Origin: Ciona intestinalis
Lineage: Eukaryota; Chordata; Ascidiacea; Phlebobranchia; Cionidae
Assembly: GCF_000224145.3 (NCBI RefSeq)
Contig: NW_004190389.1
Span: 1-64,000 of the forward strand
DNA: 64,000 nt
Direction of reading: 5' to 3'
Shown: positions 50,133 through 61,400 of the stretch, one piece after another
Layout of the letters: each line of letters starts with the position of its first letter
Numbering within the stretch: the first letter of the stretch is position 1
Notes under the pieces: model-generated
Told to the model about the DNA's origin: nothing
What the model saw: only the letters and a program-made list of their open reading frames with translations
Databases searched by the model: none
Translations under genes and position numbers: made by a program

Positions 50133-50579
50133 CTAATTTCCTTCTGGTACGGCCGGGTTGTTCAGTAAAACCGTATCTCCGATTTCAAATGTTGTACCAT
50201 GTTGTTTCTTGTTGTATTGTTTCTCCATGCGCAAACGCTGTCGTGTAAGCGTTTCACGTGCGATTGTTTCTTTCGACATCCTACCATTCCCTTGGGGATG
50301 GTAATTTGTGGTACCGGCATACAAAGGTTCGTGGTCATGTGTTGGTACCTTTGTAATCAAATCTGCTGGTAACCGCAGTGTCCGACCGGTAAGTAGATAA
50401 TGTAGCGAAAACCCGGTGCTCTCGTGTCGGCTCGCATTATAAAATGCCACCACTGCCGAGAGTGCTTCATCCCACCGTCGTTCGTCGCGCTGGGCGTAAT
50501 TTCTCAACATAGCTACTATCGTTCGATTGTTTCTTTCGACTCCACCATTCCCGTACCTATCGAACAAAGTTCTGATCAC
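50133..50579 (-). pseudogene. Ty3/gypsy integrase C-terminal region
   Basis: Read on the minus strand: GNGGVERNNRTIVAMLRNY, then WDEALSAVVAFYNASRH, ESTGFSLHYLLTGR, and the GPYxV-type end (FEIGDTVLLNNPAVPEGN, then PYKGPYTVLG just downstream). This is the conserved region after the third catalytic residue of integrase; the catalytic triad lies upstream and is missing. A second HPQGNG sits about 85 residues after the GNG...ERNNR block, followed by a shifted remnant (MSKETIA), so the segment looks internally duplicated by about 260 bases. Confidence 0.75.
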
Positions 50580-50689
50580 ATGGAGCTATACAGAGAAGAA
50601 GGAAATTTTTTTCCGCTAGGAGGCGATGACAAATTCGTTTCTCTATTTTATGGGGAGCAGTTAGTTTCACGGTTTATGTACATAAGATA

Positions 50690-50722
50690 TAAACCCCTAA
50701 CCACTAACCCCTAACCCCAAAC
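50690..50722. repeat. Degenerate CCCTAA-like run
   Basis: AACCCCTAACCACTAACCCC then TAACCCC; resembles degenerate telomere-type repeat. A similar run on the opposite strand is at 63600-63710. Confidence 0.5.
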
Positions 50723-50765
50723 TCGTCAAACAAAAAAACTTGAAAAAAAATATAAAAAAAGTATT

Positions 50766-50862
50766 CCACTGTGCGGGACTCGAACCCGGTAAAAATGAAA
50801 CAAGGACAGTTTACAACTGTGCGGGACTCGAACCCGGTAAAAATGAAACAAGGACAGTTTTT
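50766..50862 (-). repeat. Tandem duplication containing a tRNA T-arm-like motif
   Basis: About 50 bases (ACTGTGCGGGACTCGAACCC, then GGTAAAAATGAAACAAGGAC) occur twice. On the minus strand the motif reads CGGGTTCGAGTCCCGC, a perfect T-arm/B-box stem-loop. No acceptor or anticodon arm is present, so it is a tRNA fragment or SINE remnant, not a tRNA gene. Confidence 0.65.
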
Positions 50863-50869
50863 TATTATT

Positions 50870-53010
50870 TAATTAATTTGTTTTACACTTATTAACACTT
50901 TGTAGTGCTGTTTTGTTCGTTTTTCCGTATTTTTTATTTTAAATAACTACCGCCTCTAGCGGAAAAAAGTTTCCGTCTTCTTTGTATAGTCCCACGTGTT
51001 CTGATCAGCTGTGTAGCGATACTGTTTAAACAAAATAAACACCATAAACATGTGATTGACCAACTTTTTGGTATAAAGGCCAACAATAAATACTATATTA
51101 GTGTAAATTGATTTCGCTAAATTTGTATTCCATGCTTCGGTCTCAGTCAAGAATATCCTATTTACAACATATATATATGTGTTTACACAAATTTTAGCAA
51201 ATTTAGGAAAAAAAGACAGTGAAACACTTTAACCAATAGACTTATTAAACGTCACATTTTTTAATGAATACTGTTCTTGGACTCTTAGTCAACTCACCAA
51301 ATCGTGTTGTTAATTTGCTCAGCTTGACTTGTTTTCCATGGTAGGTAAACTTGGCCTGTCTACTTCCCCAACACTTGCTGGAAGTACAGGTTCAAGCTGG
51401 AAAGGTTCAATACTTATTGCTAGTGGACTAGGATCTTCAGTTACACCACTTCATCAGATAAAATACTTCTACATGACTATACATCACACACTTTTACATT
51501 ATTGTTAACTGACAAATTTAAATAGTGTAATACTGTAGTACACTTACAAACAATTTTAAAAACATTAACTCAAATCAGGCCACGGCAATATTTACGCATA
51601 CTACTTAATTTAAAAGTAACAGAAAACGCTAAGTGAACGGTACACTGCACACTCTGTTTTGCTGCAAACATAATTTCATTTTCCGCCAGCAAAGCCTAAA
51701 TCAGCTGTTCGATTAGAACAGGATCGTGACGTAATTTACGTCATAGTGCCCGCTAGTTACGCAACCATAGGCGAATTTTTTGGCACTTTTTAAAACGTTT
51801 TTTTGGCCAAACTAAATATTTTTTTGACAAAAAAATTCCACAGGTAGTATTTATTAGGTGTAAATTTTGATTTAAAACCAACTTGTATGAGCGTGGTCCA
51901 GACTCTTTAAAACACGATCGGTATACGCGGATATCATGTACCAAAGGTGTCCTGTCTTCCCCCACTATATTATACAAATGTTTATCATTTTTAATAACCA
52001 TCCAAGCATTTAAAAAAATGTTTTACTGTATAGGTATGTGTAGTTGCGTTATAACATATGCAGAGCTGGCGTAATAAAGGAATCTATAAATACGCTTTTA
52101 TGAAGAATACTAATATTGATAATTAATATTTCCATTTTTTTTGATGTAATTTCATTAGTATTTTACTGGTTCTTCGGCTAAAAAGCTGAATGTTTAAGCC
52201 ATAACAAGCTGGAAGAAAGTACAGTTTAACTACAATGACTAATAGTATCATCATACATATACGTGTCTAGAGTTTCGATACCTTTAAAGTAGGTACCTCC
52301 TGTCGACCTTTATTGAAAGAAACGATGACCTTTAGAAACGGCAAAAATGATTGAAGCGTTGGTTCGTACAACACGAAAGTACGACGTCGTCTTGGTAACA
52401 ATTGTTACTATTATTTAACTCTTTCATGATGTTACATTTTGATGCCACAGTGAATGCTTTTGTTCTTTTCTTTAATCCAACATTTAATTAAAGGAAACTT
52501 GAGATGCTCTTTCTATCATAACAAATGATGTCTCGGCTTGGTTACGCTCAGTTGATCCACCCCCAACGATGTTATTTTCGTTAAATTACCATGCAGCGTC
52601 ACATTTCTATTTTATTAACGAAATTATTCTTTCAACATAGTATTAAGCAGTGGACGCTTTATTACGTGAGTGACTTTTGAAATATAAATCAATTAGCGTT
52701 TAATTTGATTTTTTAATACCTTGGAACTTATTCGTTAAGGTAAAAAGTAGTAAATATATAATTTGTTTTGTGGTATAAAGGTAATTGCGCCATACTGTTA
52801 ATATGCAACGAATAGATAGCACGTTAAAAGGAGAAATCATTAAGATAGTTTTTATTTATTGAGACATAGCGACAATATTTTGTCAATATCACTATTTTGA
52901 AATTTCCTGAAACACGATTCACAGTACTTGTAAACAAGAAGGATAATCATATTGCATAGTTGCTTCCATTAGTTAAGGATTAAAATAAGACTTTTAATGA
53001 ACAAATAGCT
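50870..53010. other. Intergenic; degenerate foldback-unit copy, otherwise unrecognised
   Basis: 52050-52145 resembles the ~290-base unit of the 550-2751 element (TATGCAGAGCTGGCGTAATA, then ATACGCTTTTATGAAGAATA). A minus-strand frame at about 51370-51480 (IEPFQLEPVLP) is short and unproven. The rest holds nothing I can name. Confidence 0.35.
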
Positions 53011-53014
53011 TAAA

Positions 53015-53460
53015 ACAACACAAGAGATCAAAGATCTAATGCGTGAGCACGTTTTAAACTGAATAGCATAGTAATATTTTACCCTATTACTGCAACGGTC
53101 GACAGAACTCGAACAAAAACAAACCAGAAGTAACCAACAAAGCGGTCTTTAGTCGCCATTGGTAACTGTGGAGCAGTAGATAAAATGTATTTATTCATGT
53201 ATTATAACTCATAAAACGTATGACGTATAAGGATTGAAGGATGGTAAAGAATATGTGTAAATACGCTTTGTACAACTCCTGTACCATGTGTTTATTGTAA
53301 ACTTACACTAGTTAACCTTGTGGTCGGTAATAACGTTTGTTTTCGTAAATTTGGATAAACCGTTATCACGCAGTAATTATAGGTAATGTTAGGGGTAATA
53401 TTAGGCCTATTCATATTGTGGCGGGTTTATAATGATCTATTGCGAACGGTAAACTAAGAG
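53015..53460 (+). repeat. Repeat family B copy
   Basis: Uninterrupted match to 46321-46910: GAGATCAAAGATCTAATG, GTCGCCATTGGTAACTGTGG, CGTTATCACGCAGTAATTAT. Confidence 0.75.
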
Positions 53461-54356
53461 AAGGAACAAGAAACGCGGATTTTTCGAATTGATAAAAAGT
53501 TGTGTGTTGTGCGAATCGATAAAAAACCATCTCGTGTGTTTTAATGTATTTTTGTGTTGTCGTTTAAACAAGGTAGGATTATACGAATTCGTGGTGTCAT
53601 CCCGAAACCGATATTCATTTTAAGTTTGGAAATATTGGATGCCCTCTACCTCATTCTTCTATATCAGTAAATTACGTTTGAAATACTATTAGGTATTATC
53701 GAATTACAAAGAAATCGATTGCCAATAAATATAGTACAATGGGGGTAGATGGGACACTTAAGCACATTTTGCCAAATATTCCCAAAATCGAATTAGATCC
53801 GCACAACAGGTGAAATTTTACAAATTCGAAAACACACAGGATAAGATGGGACAGTTTAAAGTCATTGTTAATTTTGATTTCTAAGTGTATTTATAAATAG
53901 GAATATACGTAAATAACATGAAATAATACTGTACGCTTTGAAAATTAAGTCTAAACATTCTTTTTCTTGCCCTACTGCTATAGTTTTTAACGTGTTACCT
54001 ATACATTATATTATTGCATAACAATGGGTATTGTTTGAACCACAATGGGTAATGTTCGAACATCAATGGATAAATATTGTATCCTACAAATGTATATGAA
54101 CTTGTAATAACGGAAAATTTACAATAACTGTTGATAAAGTTTTTATTTTTGCTAGAAATTGGGTAGTACTACTCTGTTTTTGGCACAAGCCACTTAAATT
54201 ATCACCAAGTGCAAATGACCAAATTTCGAATATATTTTCAAAATATTATCATTTTATTATATCAGTATCTTATAGTTGAATATCCCCTGAGTAATAAATT
54301 ACTAAATTAAAAGCAAATATGTTAAAGTTTGGCAATGAAAACATACAAAACTACAA

Positions 54357-54962
54357 TGTGGAGGAAGATGGGACTCCAAATTGAAATATATTTACATTAG
54401 CAGTATTCTGCAACTTGTAGTTAACCTACCGAGTTTAACAGGCTTTGCTATTTTCTTTGCCGTTTAAACTTCATATATATAACGTTAAACCGATATTTTT
54501 TGTTGTTTTTATCTCAAATTAAAGTCATATTGACCCCTGCCTATTTTCTTCATGCGTTTATCTCAGTGTTTTTTACAAAAGTAAAACTAGTTTTATGAGA
54601 CAAAATCAAACTGTACGAAGCATTCAAGGTTGTTTTATGAAGCTATGAAACTAGTTTAATCTTTCGCACACGCAAACTAAAAAAAATTATCAGCTCCATT
54701 ACGATTTAGCGAGCAAAAAAATAGCACCTTAATATATCGCATTTTTTACCTGTTCAAAGTACAGTGTTTCTATTTTACATATCTTTTTTAATATTTAAAA
54801 ACAGTAATCAGATTTGACCGGCGTTTTATAAAGTCGTGATAATACTGTCAAATAATTCTGTAACCTTATTTTCCTGATTATCATTAAATGGGGGTCTGTA
54901 AAAAGAAAATTAAAAGAGTCTCGTCTGACAAAGTGTCCCATCTCCCCCCACCCTACTATACT
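54357..54962 (-). mobile_element. ~600-bp MITE, long GTAGGGTGGGG class
   Basis: Right end CATCTCCCCCCACCCTACTA, left end GTGGAGGAAGATGGGAC. The interior (CAGTAATCAGATTTGACCGG, AAAGTCGTGATAATACTGTC, ATTATCATTAAATGGGGGTC) recurs at 59690-60112 (minus), 60218-60705, 62955-63425 and 63768-64000 (plus). Confidence 0.8.
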
Positions 54963-55429
54963 TGTAAAACTGCAAGATGGGACAAGTTGAAACAAAATAA
55001 AGATTTTATGTAATATTTTGCAATTTGGAGTTAAACCAGCATGCACGCGAGTTAAAACAAAACAGCCGCGGCGGTATTGTAACGACTATCGTTTTTTTCC
55101 GCCACGCAAAAAAAAATAATTTAACTAAGGCATAGTAATAAAACAAATTTGATGCATAATCTTATAAATTATATGGTAAACGTTTGTCAAATTAGGCTCT
55201 AAATGATTACAAAGCTCGTTAAGCCTTCCTTCGTTAAGTTTTACACACCAACCGAATAAGTTGAGTTACTCATTAGGTTCAGGAAAAAAAATATATAAAC
55301 CTATAGGGAAATAATCTTCAGCGTATCAAACCATGGAATACGGTCCCGTTTTCTATGGTTAATATCTACTGTGATCTTAACTCTTTTTATTACAAGGTGT
55401 ACCAACCGAGTTAAGGCATTCTTTAAAAA

Positions 55430-58400
55430 ATGACCTCTTCTGCACTGACCACTTATCACAACAGCAGTCCGTCTCACCAGACCTGGGATAGTGCTCTAGC
55501 GGATGTACTTAGTGTTCTGAGAATACAATACAGGTTCATTTAAATTATTTTAAAAGCAAAATTATCAGTTAAAGAGGCGTTACAATATAGGCATTTACGT
55601 CTCTAAATTTTAAGCATTAGGTTGCTGGCTTTAGATTACTATCGAACTAATGTAAAAAGAAATATATGTTTGAATTTTTCAGAAACGATGATGACGTAAT
55701 GCTGTTCCTGACCGAACCAGACAAATTGAAACAGCTGCAGTATAGCACTGCAGCCAAAATGGAATGGAACAGAAGAGTAATCAAAGAGGAAATGGATTCA
55801 GGAATTCACAGTCCACCGGTATATATAGTTTACTCTATCTGGTAGATACCACGATTGCGTGCAAAAGTTGTTTAAAATTCGGTTGCAGAGATCTCGAAGA
55901 ATAGCAAAGGAGGTGGCAATTGATTATATTAGACGTTATCTAGATGGCGAAGAAGAGCGGATGGATGTAAGTGCATGGCGTTTAACTCATGGTTTAAAAT
56001 TTTATATAGCCCCAAGTTATTGTTTCAGGCTGGGGTTTACATCACGACTGCGATAATTTCGGTCATTGGGTCAAACCGTTACCGGCTATACCCCCCGCAA
56101 CTATTACCCCACCGTATATTTCCCTTCGATGACCACCCCTCCTCGCTACTCCCTCTCCGAGACTCCCCCACCCGAGACTATTTTCTCCGGCACACCTCCC
56201 ACCACCCGTGACCATTCCCCTCGGCTATTTCCCTGAATAATATGAACTTCTAACACTACCTATAATTACTGCGTGATTACGGTTTATCCAAATTCACAAA
56301 AACAAACGTCTTTAAGTGACGATATAAGGTCATAGCTCGTGTAAATTTACAAGTCAACACATATAGTACAGGGGGTTGTACAAGGCGTTTTTACAAATAT
56401 TCTTTACCAAATCTTCGATCCTTATACGTCTTAATTTTCATGAGTTATAATAAATAAATAAATACATAAATGCGTTCTACCTACTGCTCTACAGTCACCA
56501 ATGGCGACTGAAACCCGCTTTGTTCGTTACTTCTAGATTGTTTTTTGATCAAGCTCAGTCGACCGTTGTAGTTAGAGGGTTAACTAATGCTATGTTAATA
56601 AGTTTAAAACGTGCTCACGCAATAAATCTTTGATCTCTGGCTATTCGAATACTTCCAAACGTTATCTCATCGTTACGGAGCACCAACGAAAAATCAAAAT
56701 TTGTGTTTTGATAGATTTGGGAAAAGCAAATATTTTTCCTAATAAAGCGAACGCAATTATTGTTTTCTGGGAACAACGGGGGTTGTCCGCGCCAAAGAAA
56801 CCAACTGAGAATTAGGTTAAAATCATGAACAATTTCGCGAGTGTGCACACATTGATGAGCCCACCAACGGAAATAAAACTTGTATATTATATATGCCGGA
56901 GTCAATATGGCTTAAATTGGGAATATAATCAGCACAAAAATACCATTTTAAAATTGTATATGAAAAGGTTAGGTAGCAAAGAAACTAGCACAGCACCAAC
57001 TATGGGCCGAGTAGTGCAAATTATGTATTCTGAAACCTATGTTCGCAAAATTTGATCATAATTCAAATATTTGGTTAAAACTTGATTTACATAGATTATG
57101 CGCTTTTTTTGTATTATCATCAATTTAAACTTTTAGATGTAAAGTAAACAAAGCAAGAATCCTCCATTACATTTAATGTGTATTTAGGCTAAAAGCCTGG
57201 GCGACGCCTAAACACATTTCTGATAACTGCAAAAAACAAACAGTCTTTTAGTAAATGTTTCAAACAAGAAATGTATCAATACTCCTCTGCTATTAACGTT
57301 TCGTTCGCCATTCGCCAGACTTCACAAGGAAAGGCGCAGCAAAACAACGCACGCGAAAATAATAAAGTAAAAGTAAAAAAAGACAAGATCTTTTTTTTCC
57401 GTTACTGTGAGTAATGGGTGGGGTAAAACGGTATGCTTAAGCACATGGTTTTGTGTGATACCATGAACTTGTACTATCACTTTAAAGAAATAAAACACAC
57501 AGATGGTTATTTTCGCGAACCAGTTGTAGTTTTAACAGTTAGAAAACAAGTGGGGTGAAAAGTTACTCTTTAAAATTCTAGTTAACTATGTTAAAATAAT
57601 TGTACAAAAATAAGTACACGAAAACAACACCAAATAACACAACAACAACAACAACAACAAGCAATATGTTATTGTATCACGAATGGGATTGACCAATATT
57701 GTATTCTACAAATGCATATAAACTGGTAATAACGGGAAATTGGTAAAAACTATTACCAAGGTTTATAATTTTTGTCACTAATTGAATATTGGTACAGTTT
57801 TTTGCACACTTTTCGCCTTTCCCCACCCTACTGAACATTGTTTAACCTTTAGGAAAAAAGGATGTCTGCTCAACATCGATTTATAATGGTTAGCAACAGT
57901 AATTGATTTGAAGCGCGCTTTGTAAAGCTGTAAGAATACTGACAAATAATACCCTACTGTAAATATATATATATAAATATCTGTTTGAGTGTTTTTTACT
58001 TTTAGCTTGTGAGAAAAATACAAGTGGTTACTTCGGAGAGAAATGCTGCTATGGAATCGGTTATTGAGCTTGAACGAGAGATGAAACGATTAAAAGATGA
58101 GAGTGTAGCAAGTAATTGTGAAAACGACAACCTTAAAGGAGATATTGAAAAACTTCGTACAGATGTGGCTGCATTCAGGTAAAGGCTTTTCGTAATTATT
58201 TTTATACGGTGTAGGCAACTCTTGGAAAATTAGAATATAGTAGGGTGCGTTAAGGCAGGACTTGGGAAAAGACATGACATTTCAAAACTTCTTTTACGGG
58301 TACCAATTTAATAATAGACCAAACAAATGGTACAAAATAATTCGACAGTAATCTCACAGTCCAACAAAGTACTCGGCATAAATGATAACTGTTGTTAATT

Positions 58401-61400
58401 ATTAAAACTGTTGATCGAATGCAACATTTTTAATAGCGAAATGCCATATTAATACGATGCTCATTTTGCTCCCTCAATCATGTTAAAACTGTTGAAATTT
58501 AGTCTTTTACAAGTTTGAAAAATTAAACCAATATCGATCTTTAATAAAATACGATGAAATATTTCCAATTATTTAACTTTGTCTCATAAAATTAATTATA
58601 GTTTTGTGGGTTATTTAAATTGGACATTTGGTGGTAAACTAAGAATATTTAAATTAAGCCGTATCCTTACTACTCCCATAGACCGTTGTTAATATTATGT
58701 GCTAAAAGTGACCCGTCTTTTCCCTACCATAATTGAAATTCAGGCACTTGGAGTTAATGAGAAGTGGCCTGTGTGAAAAATAATGTAGCAGTCCTTTACT
58801 AAATTCCCAATGTGATTTGATATGTTTTTTTGGAATGTTGTCGGCTTGGACTTATGTGGTTTGGAAATATATAGCAGGATGGGGAAGACGGGACACATTT
58901 TGCACATATGTTCCAAAATTCCTGATCTTGTTTTAATCATTTATCAACGTTCAATGGAAGTCGTGAGGATACGATTTAACAACTTTTTGAGTGTTCTTTG
59001 TTTTATACCAAATGGAACGAGAAAATAGAAAGAAAGGGTGTCCCCCATCCCACTACATTTGAGTTTGGAAATATGTGCTTTAGGGTCGCGTCTTTCCCCA
59101 CTCTACTATATAATTTTCAGGACTGACAATCAAGAATTTCGAACGGAAAACTTAAAAACAAAAGAAGAAAATGAGCACCTAAGAGGAGAAAATACAAAGT
59201 TAAGAGACGAAAACAAAAAACTGAGACTGGAAAATCAAGACCTTAGGAATGAGAATGGAGCGCTAAGATCTGAAAACCAAAAGGTTCGGGGTGATAATGT
59301 TAAGCTGCGTGACGAAACTGGTGATATGAGAAGTGAGAACATGAAGGTAACCGCGTAGTCTACCGATCACTTATGTTATTGTAGTAATAGATATTGATAA
59401 TACAGGTTTAATTGTAAATGTTATACAAAAGTTAGTGCTGGTTCGGCCAGAGTAATCTGCTTCAACTTATAAGAACCAGTCAAAGTCTTAAAACAAAGCT
59501 TCAGTAGGAACGGCGTACATGCCACTTTAGGAATGAATATATAAAAGGGAGGGGGGGACGGGATTGTTTGACAGACAACATTTTTTAATTTTCTTTTTTC
59601 TGGACCCACAGTTTTTTAAACAGCAGGTAAAAAGAGCTTAATAGTAAAGTGCTAATTTTAATATGCTTGCTGAAATCACTATTAAAGCCGATTAAATTAT
59701 GTAGTTTGCGAGTGCGAACGATTAAACTAGTTTGATAGATTTATAACAAAAAACTTGAACCTAAGAAACTTTTAATCTGTGTACACTCGCAAACTACAAC
59801 ATTTTATCGGCTTTATTATGATTTAGCGAGCATTCAAAATTAGCATTTTACTGTTCAAAAAATACAATTTTGATTTAACATATTTTTTAATATTTAAGAA
59901 CAGTAATCAGCTTTATAAATCGTGATATTACTGGCGAATAATTCTGTAACAGTATTTTTCTGATTATCCTTACATACAGAACCGTAAAAAAATAAAAAAG
60001 TCCCGTCTGGCAAAGTGTTCCATCTTCTCCCACCTAACTGTATACTGTGATTTAGGAAATAATGGGCAATACGTGCTTAAGTGTCCTGTATCCCCCCACT
60101 CTACTATATTTAAAAAGAATATCGTTTTTCATGGTATTTTTTAAGTTCTTTGGGTTTTAAAAGTTTAGATATACCTTTAGATCACATTTGAGCAACTTTA
60201 TCCGAATACAAATTATAGTAGGGTGGGGGAAGATGGGACACTTTGTCAGACGAGACCTTTTTTTAATTTTCTTTTTACGGACTCCCATTTAATGATAATC
60301 AGGAGAATAAGGTTACAGAATTATTCGACAGTATTATTACGACTTTATAAAACGCCCGTCAAAGCTGATAACTGTTTTTAAATATTAAAAAAACATGTAA
60401 AATAGAAACAGTATACTTTGAACTGGTAAAAAAAATGCGAAATAGTAAGTTGCTATTTTTTAATGCTCGCTAAATCATAGTAAAGCCAATGAATTTTTTT
60501 AGTTTGCGTGTGCGAACGATTAAACTAGTTTCATAGCTTCGTAAAACAACCTTGAATATTTCGTACAGTTTGATTTTGTCTCATAAACTAGTTTTAGTTT
60601 CGTAAAAAAACACTGAGATATCAGCATGAGGAAAATAGGCAGGCATCAATATGACTTTAATTTGAGATAAAAAACAACAAAAAAATATCGGTTTAACGTT
60701 ATATANNNNNNNNNNNNNNNNNNNNNNNNNNNNNNNNNNNNNNNNNNNNNNNNNNNNNNNNNNNNNNNNNNNNNNNNNNNNNNNNNNNNNNNNNNNNNNN
60801 NNNNNNNNNNNNNNNNNNNNNNNNNNNNNNCATGCTGGACCCCATGCAAGTGCTCTTAAATGACGGGTGTAATGTTGTCCAACCTCAAGATCCTCAGATG
60901 CAGAGTAACCATCATTATACACCTGCTGAGCAATACAGGTTTTCCGTCTTTTCTTGTCGAGTTGACCTATTTCGAATTTGAATATTCATCCAGGCTTCTT
61001 CATGTTCGTCGGAATTTCTGGTGATTTCCTTTCCTTGAATAAGGTGGTGGTGCAGCTTGTCCATGCTTTTCTCTAATTCGTCTTTGATCATTTGCAATCG
61101 GTCAGAAGTTATACCCTCATGTGATCTTCTGTTCAAAATGCTCTCCCATTTTTCTACATCAAATGATAATGATTCCTTTCTGCGAACCCATTCTGATAGA
61201 TCTGTCTGCTGTGACATATTGGCAGCTTAGCTTACTGCTGTAGGTAGATGATTGTTCAAGTGGTGCTGAAAGGTGCTTGTTCAGAAATGCTGTTGCAATG
61301 CTAATGCACGATAGTGCTATTTTCGATAATTATGTAGGATCCCGGGGGACCTTACTTTGTTGTAGTACACCTTTTCAACTCGATAATGCACACATTCATT

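Larger units (their letters stand above)
49052..50580 (-). mobile_element. 5'-truncated Ty3/gypsy element
   Basis: Consists of one LTR (49052-49529), the C-terminal end of pol (50133-50579), and a linking region with C-terminal pol/spacer frames (49787-50132). The 5' part of pol, gag and the other LTR are absent from 50580 upward. Confidence 0.8.

Noticed and set aside
49790..50248. Plus-strand 152-residue frame
   Set aside because: Antisense shadow of the gypsy pol tail; the minus-strand reading has the recognisable integrase sequence.
50766..50862. tRNA gene candidate
   Set aside because: Only a T-arm/B-box stem is present, duplicated; no D-arm, anticodon arm or acceptor stem can be formed around it.
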